This document shows, piece after piece, positions 4,447 to 10,703 of a stretch of 10,703 nucleotides of DNA. Origin of the DNA: Bacillota bacterium (lineage in GTDB: Bacteria > Bacillota > Dehalobacteriia > UBA4068); the NCBI GenBank assembly GCA_030528765.1, contig JAUMYD010000052.1:1-10703 (forward strand), written 5' to 3'. Position 1 is the first letter of the stretch. Every line of letters starts with the position of its first letter. The translations under genes were made by a program, and so were the position numbers. The notes beneath the pieces are model-generated. The model had not been told where the DNA came from, ran no database searches, and saw nothing but the letters and a program-made list of their open reading frames with translations.

Positions 4447-5862
4447 TCAGCCCTCAGGATAAAGAAGCCGCAGACTTCTCTTTCGCCTAAGCTCCCGCCG
4501 CACCAGGCCAAGAAAGAGAGCCCCCAGAAGAAAGGCCAGCAGAGAGCTGCCGAAAAGATTCAGCCAGATCCCATCAAGGCCGAGCCCCCAGAGGAACCAC
4601 AGGACCAGCAGGGGGAAAAGCAGAGCCACGCCCACAGCCAGGCCGGTCGCCATCATGGGCCTTTCAATGGCGCAGAGAAAGCTCTGGGCAGTTATGCTGA
4701 ACCAACGCAGCAGGTAGCTGACGCTGAAAAAGCGCAATGCCCTGGTAGTCAGGATCTGCAGAGACAGATCCTCCGCATCCACAAAAAGGGCAGTGAGCAG
4801 CTCCGCACCAAAAAACATAAGTGCCGCAGCAGCAAGCCCCAGCAGGAAGGAACCCCTGAAATTATACTTTGCGAGCGTATATACCCGCCCGTAATCCCCC
4901 GAGCCCCAGTTGAAGCCAATAGCCGGGGACAGGGAATCGCTCATGCCGTAGATCAGAGGCTGACACATATCGCTGGCATACATCAGCACCCCGTAGGCCG
5001 CCACTGCTGTGGTACCGCCGCCGGGGCCCAGCGCTTCCAGACCAAGCCGTATCAGGACAACATTCATGATGATGGAGGTCAGCCGCCCTGCAATATTGCT
5101 GAGAAAAACCGGAGAACCACAGCTCAGGATCTCCTTCAGCATGAGCAGGCTGAACCTGGGCTTCACAAATCTCAGCAGAGTTTTCCCCCGCAGGAAGGGC
5201 AGCAAGGCTGCAAGAGAGCAGAGGCCAATGGCAATACAGGCTGCCAGAGCAGAGCCGACCACATCCATCTCCAGGCCGATCAGGAAAAAGGCCAGCAGAG
5301 AAAGGGTCAGTAGATTACAGAAGATATTGATATACATGCTCTGCTTCACATAGCCGCTGATGCGCAGGTAGTTATCCATAGCAAAAAAAATCGCGGTGAA
5401 GGGGCTGCAAAGCGCATACGTGCGAATGTATCTGGCAGAGCTGTCAAGCAAGCCTTCGTCTGCCCCCATGAAGCGGGCCAGGGGCTCGGCAGCAAAAAAC
5501 ATCAGCGCTCCCATGAGCAGCGAGGAAAACAAAATCAGCAGCAGAGAGCAGCTGAAAACATTGTTTGCCCGAGCATCCTGCGCCCGGCCCAGTGCAATGG
5601 AAATGGGCACCGAAGAGCCTACGCCAACCAGATCTGAAAGCGAAAAATTGATCAGGATAACAGGAAAGGCAATATTCACCGCAGCAAAGGCCGCCTCCCC
5701 CAGCTTCTGCCCGATGAAAATACCTTCCGCAATAGAATACAGCGACATGGCAAACATGCTGACCATGCCCGGCAGCGCCAGGCGAAAAAAGAGCCGGCGG
5801 GGCTCCATATGGGCAAAAAGGCTTTTTGAATCTGTGTTTTGCTGTTTCTTATTCATCGACAT
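4447..5862 (-). CDS. MATE family efflux transporter (MepA/DinF-like)
   Basis: Predicted 12-helix membrane antiporter that exports drugs or other cationic compounds in exchange for Na+ or H+. The 471-residue length is usual for the family. After a polar N-tail (1-25), LALPGMVSMFAMSLYSIAEG (28-47) and GIFIGQKLGEAAFAAVNIAF (47-66) match the family's first two helices. Glu46 stands where many relatives have Asp. A Gly/Ser-rich stretch (about 76-93) and DNYLRISGYVKQSMYINI (163-180) recur in the MepA-like group. The C-tail is Arg-rich and cytoplasmic. Its first 14 nt overlap the kinase-like gene, and I see no clear ribosome site before either ATG (5862 or 5856), so translation is probably coupled to the upstream gene. 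The substrate cannot be told from sequence. Confidence 0.92.
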   Translation of the reverse strand: MSMNKKQQNTDSKSLFAHMEPRRLFFRLALPGMVSMFAMSLYSIAEGIFIGQKLGEAAFAAVNIAFPVILINFSLSDLVGVGSSVPISIALGRAQDARANNVFSCSLLLILFSSLLMGALMFFAAEPLARFMGADEGLLDSSARYIRTYALCSPFTAIFFAMDNYLRISGYVKQSMYINIFCNLLTLSLLAFFLIGLEMDVVGSALAACIAIGLCSLAALLPFLRGKTLLRFVKPRFSLLMLKEILSCGSPVFLSNIAGRLTSIIMNVVLIRLGLEALGPGGGTTAVAAYGVLMYASDMCQPLIYGMSDSLSPAIGFNWGSGDYGRVYTLAKYNFRGSFLLGLAAAALMFFGAELLTALFVDAEDLSLQILTTRALRFFSVSYLLRWFSITAQSFLCAIERPMMATGLAVGVALLFPLLVLWFLWGLGLDGIWLNLFGSSLLAFLLGALFLGLVRRELRRKRSLRLLYPEG

Positions 5863-6460
5863 AGCAGGAATTGATATAAAGCAGCAGCCCCGGGATCAAA
5901 GATTTTATCTTCTTTCCGGAGGTATTGATGCAAAGATCAAAGCCCCTTGCATCTCCCCATTTCTGCTCAGAAAAATTTTTGCGGTAGGCACTGCGCCCCC
6001 TGTCCAATGCACGGCAATTCCGCAGGATCTCCCGATCGCTGAGTTTTTCATCCTCCCCGGCTTTTTCCCGGCAGCGAAGGATTCGGGCTGCATCATCCGT
6101 GCAGACAAAGATGCGGAAGGGATGAAAATCTGCCAGAACAAGATCTGCCGCCCGCCCCACGATAACGCAATCCCCTTCTTCTGCCAGCCTGCGCAGAAGG
6201 CTGCGCTCTGCCGCCATTAGCTGCATGGATTGCAGCAGTGCATAATTGGAACGATAAAAGCCCCTGGCGATGGTGCTGGGATAAAAAGCCTTAAAATCCC
6301 CTTCCAGTGCTCTTCCCCCGCTCTGGGAAAAATCCCCCTCCGCAAAAAGCTTTTCCATGATCTGGTGGTCATAATAAGGCAGCTTCATGGCTTCGGATAA
6401 TCTTTTCCCCAGCTCCCGGCCGCCACTGCCGAATTCACGGCTGATAGTAATGATCTTCAT
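5849..6460 (-). CDS. Cytidylate kinase-like family protein
   Basis: Cytoplasmic P-loop protein of 203 residues related to cytidylate kinase. The opening MKIITISREFGSGGRELGKR (1-20) carries the family's modified P-loop GSGGRE (11-16). DHQIMEKL (31-38) matches a short conserved element. The segment DCVIVGRAADLVLAD (97-111) matches the family's 'GRCADYVL' stretch. FRIFVCTDDAARILR (115-129) and the Arg-rich lid region (152-160, RALDRGRSAYR) precede the WGDARGFDLCINTS strand (168-181). Proteins of this group are often annotated as cytidylate kinase-like (AAA_26), but their substrate is not established, so the CMP/dCMP reaction is not assured here. The ATG at 6460 follows GAGAGGG with 6 nt spacing. 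The gene has its own promoter and overlaps the MATE gene by 14 nt, suggesting co-expression. Confidence 0.87.
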   Translation of the reverse strand: MKIITISREFGSGGRELGKRLSEAMKLPYYDHQIMEKLFAEGDFSQSGGRALEGDFKAFYPSTIARGFYRSNYALLQSMQLMAAERSLLRRLAEEGDCVIVGRAADLVLADFHPFRIFVCTDDAARILRCREKAGEDEKLSDREILRNCRALDRGRSAYRKNFSEQKWGDARGFDLCINTSGKKIKSLIPGLLLYINSCYVDE

Positions 6461-6510
6461 ACGTTTCCCTCTCTTTTGTCTAAAAGAAGCAAAGCTGGAT
6501 TCCTATCTGT

Positions 6511-6539
6511 ATTATAAACGCACGGCCAAATTTTGGCAA
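6511..6539 (-). promoter_or_regulatory. Sigma-A promoter of the kinase-like/MATE operon
   Basis: The minus strand shows -35 TTGCCA (6539-6534), exactly 17 nt, then -10 TATAAT (6516-6511). Expected start is near 6504, giving a 5' leader of about 45 nt before the ATG at 6460. It lies just after the ftsY terminator, so the two genes form an independent transcript. Confidence 0.85.
6525..6537. promoter_or_regulatory. Candidate operator overlapping the -35 element
   Basis: gccaaa and tttggc are perfect 6-bp inverted arms around one central T. The palindrome covers most of the -35 hexamer and the upstream part of the spacer, a position where a dimeric repressor would block RNA polymerase. Drug-efflux genes are often controlled this way, but no regulator gene is in the window. 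Confidence 0.4.
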
Positions 6540-6557
6540 GCACCCTTCCTTCTCCCC

Positions 6558-6597
6558 AAAAAGCGGACAGAAGCAAATCCCGGCTCTGCCCGCTTTT
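6558..6597 (-). terminator. Terminator after ftsY
   Basis: On the minus strand AAAAGCGGGCAGA (6597-6585) pairs with TCTGTCCGCTTTT (6571-6559) through 13 positions, one being G-T wobble, with a 13-nt loop. The distal arm ends in five T residues, then GGGG. It begins 15 nt after the ftsY stop. The T-run is partly inside the stem, so efficiency may be moderate. Confidence 0.75.
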
Positions 6598-6612
6598 CGT
6601 CATTCTGTATGC

Positions 6613-7527
6613 TTATTCTGCAGAGCGGAACAAAGCCTTCACATAATCCATGGGCTCGAAATCCCGCAGATCCTCAATGCCTTCGCCTACGCCGATCAGC
6701 TTGATGGGCAGGCCGATCTCATCCACGATGCCGATCAGCGCACCGCCCTTGGCAGTGCCGTCCAGCTTGGTAACGATCAATCCACTGAGCTGCACCACTT
6801 CCCCAAACTGCTTTGCCTGGGAAATGGCATTCTGCCCGGTGCCCCCATCGATCACCAGCAGAGATTGCAGGGCCGTATTCTCCCCTTCCCGCTCGATGAC
6901 ACGGCCGATTTTAGCCAGCTCCTGCATGAGATTGATCTTGTTCTGCAGTCGGCCGGCCGTATCAATGATCAGAACATCACAATCCCTGGCCTTTGCTGCG
7001 GCGATGGCATCAAAAACCACAGCAGCCGGGTCTGCGCCCTCTGCCTGGCGGATCAGTGGCACATTGGCCCGGTCTGCCCAGCCCTGCAGCTGCTCTGCCG
7101 CAGCAGCACGGTAGGTATCTCCGGCGGCCAGCAGCACCCGTCTTCCTTCCCGCACATAGCGGGCAGCCAGCTTGCCAATGGTAGTAGTCTTTCCTGCGCC
7201 GTTCACGCCGGTCAGCAGCAAAATGTTCAGCTTGCCTTTCTCCAGATACAAGCCGCCCTGGTTTTTATCCACGATCCCGGCCATCTCTTCCTCCAGAGCC
7301 TGCCAGAGATCATCCCGCTCCTTAATATGCTCGGATTTGGCCCGGCTGCGCATATTCTCCGCTATCTTCATGGAAGTGTTCACGCCCACATCTGCCAGGA
7401 TCAGGCGTTCTTCCAGTTCTTCGAAAAACTCCTCGTCCACCTTGCCGGAAAAAATACTTTTGATTCCGCTGGTGAAGCTTTCTCTGGTTTTGGCCAGGCC
7501 CGCTGCGATTTTACTGAAAAAGCCCAT
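6613..7527 (-). CDS. ftsY: Signal recognition particle receptor FtsY
   Basis: GTPase that docks the SRP-ribosome complex at the membrane for co-translational insertion of membrane proteins. The start is the ATG at 7527: AGGAGG lies 8 nt upstream and MGFFSKIAAGLAK forms the usual amphipathic N-terminal helix. The upstream in-frame GTG at 7554 lacks a ribosome site and lies inside smc. The product is 304 residues, with an N-domain helical bundle (about 15-90) and no long acidic A-domain. The G-domain follows: G1 GVNGAGKTT (107-115), G2 DTYRAAAAEQL (137-147), G3 DTAGR (189-193), G4 TKLD (253-256) and G5 GVGEGIEDLRDF (279-290). DGGTGQNA (227-234) replaces the common DATTGQNA. It lies 19 nt after the smc stop, typical of Bacillota, and is closed by a terminator. 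Confidence 0.97.
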   Translation of the reverse strand: MGFFSKIAAGLAKTRESFTSGIKSIFSGKVDEEFFEELEERLILADVGVNTSMKIAENMRSRAKSEHIKERDDLWQALEEEMAGIVDKNQGGLYLEKGKLNILLLTGVNGAGKTTTIGKLAARYVREGRRVLLAAGDTYRAAAAEQLQGWADRANVPLIRQAEGADPAAVVFDAIAAAKARDCDVLIIDTAGRLQNKINLMQELAKIGRVIEREGENTALQSLLVIDGGTGQNAISQAKQFGEVVQLSGLIVTKLDGTAKGGALIGIVDEIGLPIKLIGVGEGIEDLRDFEPMDYVKALFRSAE

Positions 7528-7546
7528 AATTTTTTCCTCCTCTATC

Positions 7547-10500
7547 TTATGCACCCAGCTCTGCCAGGTCGCTTAGTTTCACACCCAGGATCTTGCTGAC
7601 GCCCTCTTCCTCCATGGTCACGCCCCATAGCGCATTTGCCACCTCCATGGTGCCCTGGCGGTGAGAGATCATCACGAACTGCGTTTCTCCGGAGCTATCC
7701 TTCAAATAAGCGGTAAAACGATCGATATTCGCCTCGTCCAGGGCTGCATCCACCTCATCCATAAAGCAGAAAGGAGTGGGCCGGATCTCCAGCGTGGCAA
7801 ACATCAGAGCAATGCCGATCAGGGATTTCTCCCCACCGGAAAGCAAATTATAGTTTGCGACCTTCTTCCCCGGGGGGTGCACGGAGATCTCCACCCCGGT
7901 TTCCAGAAGATTATCCGGCTCAGAGAGGAAAAGTGAAGCCTCTCCGCCGCCGAAAAGGCGATTGAAGCTATTGTTAAAAGCCGCGCTCAGACGGATGAAC
8001 GTATCCCTGAAGCGGGAAAGCATGATCTGATCCATCTCCCGGATCACCGTATCCAGCTTCTCCCTGGCCTCCAGCATATCTGCCTGCTGCCCTGTGAGAA
8101 ATTCATAACGCTGGCTGACCTCTGCATATTCCGCAATGGAATCCAGGTTGATATTCCCCAGGCTGCCGATCTCCCGCCGCAGCTGGTTCAAGTGCTGCCC
8201 CATAGCAGTGCGGGAAGGGATATTCTCTCCCAGCCGAGCCTGGGCCCCGGCCAGATCCAGCTGAAACTTTTCTTCCAGCTTCGCCGCTTCGTTCTCAAAA
8301 TCTGCCTGCCAGCGTTCCCGCCGCAGCTGGAATTGATGCAGCTCTGTCTTCAGCTGATCCTGCACCCGCAGGTGCTCCCGATCCCGGCCTTCCAGCTCCT
8401 GCAGGCGGGCGCTTTCCGCTGCCATTCCATGCCGCTTACTGCTCATCAGCTCCTCTGCCCTGTGCAGGGATAATGCCAGCTCCTGCAGGCTTTCTTTCAG
8501 GCTGATCCGCAGTTCTGCCAGCTCTTCCTTTTCCTTCCCGGCAGCGTCCCGATCTGCGGCCTTTTCTTCCGCCTCCCAGCTCAGCCCCTCTGCATCCTGT
8601 CCCAGCTGGCTAAGGCTTTTGCACATGCCCTCCAGCTGCTGGCGCTGGGCAGCCAGGCTCATTTTCTGCTCTGTCACACTGTTTCGCTGCAGTTCCAGCT
8701 GTTCCTGCAGCAAAGCCAGCTCCTCCCCGGCCAGGCTTTGCTTCTTTTCCAGCTCCCGCAGCTGTATTTCCAGGCCGGAGCCCTCTTCCCTCTCCTCCTC
8801 CAGCTTGCTGTCCAAGCCGGAAAGCTCATCTGCCAGCTCTTCCAGCTGCTCCTGTAGCCGGGCGATGCGCTGGGAAAGGGTCTGCAACCGCATTTGCTGC
8901 TGCGCGCTGTGGTTTTTCTGCTCCACAGTGCGGAGAGAAAGCAGACGCTGCTCTTCTCTGGCAGCCTGATTCTCCTCCGTGGCCCGGTGAAGCTCCTTCC
9001 GGCCTGCGGCCAGCCGCGCTTCCTGCAGGGCAAGGTTTTTTCCCGCAGCCTCCAGCTCCGTCTTTGCCTCCTGCAGCCTGCTTTTCTTGCTCAGCAGCTC
9101 CCCGGCCTTATTCTGCCTGCTGCCGCCGGAAACCGTGGCCCCGGGGCTGACCATATCCCCATCCAGCGTCACCACGGAGGAACGATAGTTCAGCGCCTTT
9201 GCTGCCAGCAGGGCAGTATCCATGTTATCGCAAAGCAGCATATTGTTCAGAAGAAAATCCACTGCCTTCCGGTAGGCCGGATCACAGCTCACCAGCTCGG
9301 ATGCCCTTCCGAAAACTCCCGGCAGCTCCAGAGCCCGGCTGAAATCATAGGGTTCCCGCAGCTTCAGAATATCCAAAGGCAAAAAGGTCGCCCGACCCAG
9401 CTGGTTTTTCTTTAAATAAGCCACCGCGGCCTTGGCAGCCTGGCTGTCCCTGACCACGATATTCTGGATATTCGCACCCAGGTAGGCCTCTATGGCTACC
9501 CGATACTGGGAAGGAACATCCATCAGCTCAGAGATTACATCAATAACACCCTCCGGGCCCCCACCCTTTCTGCAGGCAGTCATCAGACCCTTGACACCGG
9601 GGAAAAAGCCCTCATAGCCGGCAGCCATTTCCTCCATCATATTGACCTTCGTTTGCAGAGAATGCACCTTATAACGGAAATCCGCCTCCTCTGCCGCCAG
9701 CTCCTGGCTGGCAAGGGTCAGCTTACGAATACAAAGCTCGCTTTCATTCAGGCGGCTGCTCATCCGCCTGGCTTCTGCCTGCTGCTGCAAAAGAGCCTGC
9801 TCTGCCTCTTCCAGCAGGGCGTTGGCCTCCTCCTGCTCCTGCAGGGCCTGCTGCAGCTCTTCCGCTGCCTTACTGCGGTTCTGCTGCTGCTTTTCTGCCA
9901 GCCCCTGCTGCAGAGCGATCTTTTCTTCCAGAGCAGCGCGGGCAGCACGGAGCTCTGCCAACTGCCCGCCCAGGGAAGCATAGTGCTCTTCCCGCAGGGC
10001 CAGCAGGCTCCGCAGATCCTCGCTGCTTCCCTCCCCGGAAGCCAGCTGCGCTTCCTGATCCTGCAAGGCCTGCTGCTTCTGAAGGATCTGCTGCTGCAGC
10101 TCCTGGGCCTGTTTCTTTTTGCGAAGGATGGCTTCTTCCAGTGCTGCCAGCTCCCGGCTCCAGCGCTGAAAGTTTTCCTCTGCGTTCTGCAGATTGCTTT
10201 CATTCAGCTTTTGCTCCCCGGAAAGTTTTTCCTGCTCCCGCTGCAATCGGTGGAATTCCTCACCGGCCCGGGCAGCTTCTTCATCAAGCGCTGCCAGCTG
10301 CAGGCGCAGATCAGCCGCCTCTGCCGCAGTAGCCAGACGCTCTGTCTCATCCTGGAGGAGTGCTTCCTCCCTCTTTTCGATCTCCTGGTCATAATTGCGG
10401 ATTTTTTCCTCTGCCTCGCTCAGCACCCGGACGGAAATGCCGATCTCCATCCGATCTGCCTCCTCTTTCAGGCGCAGGTACTCCTCGGCCCGCTGGGATT

Positions 10501-10703
10501 GCAGCCGCAGGGGCTCGATACGTCCGGAAAGCTCGCCCAGAATGTCCCCCAGTCTTTCCAGATGCCGCTCCGTATCTGCCAGCTTGCGCAGGGCTTCCCG
10601 CTTCCGGTCCCGGTATTTGACAATGCCCGCTGCCTCCTCCACCAAGGTTCGGCGCTCATCCGGCTTGGCGTTCACCAGCTCATTGATGCGGCCCTGGTTG
10701 ATG
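7547..10703 (-). CDS. smc: Chromosome segregation protein SMC, 5' end beyond the window
   Basis: Large ATPase of the SMC-ScpAB condensin complex that organises and segregates the chromosome. About 1050 residues are visible. The first are INQGRINELVNAKPDERR, matching the end of the N-terminal head, so roughly 140-150 residues including Walker A lie off the right edge. A Gln/Glu-rich coiled coil follows (about 10480-9640), then the hinge (about 9620-9116, from GYEGFFPGVKGL to SPGATVSGGSR), the returning coil, and the C-terminal head. The head has signature LSGGEKS (about 7843-7823), Walker B PFCFMDEVDAALD and the switch histidine in VMISHRQGTMEVA. The GTG at 10675 is an internal valine, not a start. 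The stop at 7547 nearly touches the ftsY ribosome site, so the two genes are co-transcribed. The promoter lies outside the window. Confidence 0.97.
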   Translation of the reverse strand, partial: INQGRINELVNAKPDERRTLVEEAAGIVKYRDRKREALRKLADTERHLERLGDILGELSGRIEPLRLQSQRAEEYLRLKEEADRMEIGISVRVLSEAEEKIRNYDQEIEKREEALLQDETERLATAAEAADLRLQLAALDEEAARAGEEFHRLQREQEKLSGEQKLNESNLQNAEENFQRWSRELAALEEAILRKKKQAQELQQQILQKQQALQDQEAQLASGEGSSEDLRSLLALREEHYASLGGQLAELRAARAALEEKIALQQGLAEKQQQNRSKAAEELQQALQEQEEANALLEEAEQALLQQQAEARRMSSRLNESELCIRKLTLASQELAAEEADFRYKVHSLQTKVNMMEEMAAGYEGFFPGVKGLMTACRKGGGPEGVIDVISELMDVPSQYRVAIEAYLGANIQNIVVRDSQAAKAAVAYLKKNQLGRATFLPLDILKLREPYDFSRALELPGVFGRASELVSCDPAYRKAVDFLLNNMLLCDNMDTALLAAKALNYRSSVVTLDGDMVSPGATVSGGSRQNKAGELLSKKSRLQEAKTELEAAGKNLALQEARLAAGRKELHRATEENQAAREEQRLLSLRTVEQKNHSAQQQMRLQTLSQRIARLQEQLEELADELSGLDSKLEEEREEGSGLEIQLRELEKKQSLAGEELALLQEQLELQRNSVTEQKMSLAAQRQQLEGMCKSLSQLGQDAEGLSWEAEEKAADRDAAGKEKEELAELRISLKESLQELALSLHRAEELMSSKRHGMAAESARLQELEGRDREHLRVQDQLKTELHQFQLRRERWQADFENEAAKLEEKFQLDLAGAQARLGENIPSRTAMGQHLNQLRREIGSLGNINLDSIAEYAEVSQRYEFLTGQQADMLEAREKLDTVIREMDQIMLSRFRDTFIRLSAAFNNSFNRLFGGGEASLFLSEPDNLLETGVEISVHPPGKKVANYNLLSGGEKSLIGIALMFATLEIRPTPFCFMDEVDAALDEANIDRFTAYLKDSSGETQFVMISHRQGTMEVANALWGVTMEEEGVSKILGVKLSDLAELGA

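Noticed and set aside
4273..5313. 346-codon plus-strand frame antisense to the MATE gene
   Set aside because: Its product is low-complexity, rich in Gln, Lys, Pro and Ala. It has no membrane or domain features and its start lies in the A-rich tract next to the MATE terminator. The MATE reading is clear.
10675..10703. Possible smc start at 10675
   Set aside because: The codon is GTG for valine within INELVNAKPDERR, a conserved part of the SMC head. The frame stays open to the window edge, so the true start is outside.

Overview
The window looks like the chromosome of a low-to-mid GC Gram-positive-type bacterium (Bacillota, probably an anaerobic clostridial or Negativicutes-like lineage). The reasons are the smc-ftsY gene order, the strong AGGAGG-type ribosome binding sites, a short FtsY without a long acidic N-domain, and lipoprotein signal peptides on the binding proteins. 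I cannot place it more precisely. Every gene I can support lies on the minus strand, so transcription runs from right to left.

Right part (10703 to 6558): the 5'-truncated smc gene (chromosome segregation ATPase) is followed after 19 nt by ftsY (signal recognition particle receptor). A hairpin terminator closes this housekeeping unit. Middle part (6539 to 4303): a textbook promoter (TTGCCA, 17 nt, TATAAT) drives a cytidylate-kinase-like P-loop protein. Its 3' end overlaps by 14 nt a MATE-family multidrug/cation antiporter gene, and a clean intrinsic terminator follows.

Left part (4112 to 305): a more AT-rich region holds a promoter and a leader of about 180 nt, then an amino-acid-type ABC import operon. 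Its order is permease (TTG start), ATPase (ATGA overlap), lipoprotein binding protein, second lipoprotein binding protein. This operon is the unusual part of the window. Both binding proteins appear to be circularly permuted versions of the family 3 solute-binding fold. The segment that normally forms the second lobe and C-terminus comes first, and the segment that normally begins the mature protein comes last. The ATPase carries an extra C-terminal domain of about 120 residues that resembles an RsbW/SpoIIAB-type GHKL (HATPase_c_2) domain with its ATP-binding residues altered. The binding proteins also lack the usual alpha-amino-acid contact residues and carry paired cysteines where the ligand loop should be. 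Taken together this looks like a remodelled, possibly regulated, importer of unknown substrate.

Positions 1-304, downstream of the operon, contain no gene I can support, only one imperfect inverted repeat. No RNA genes, CRISPR arrays or insertion sequences were seen.
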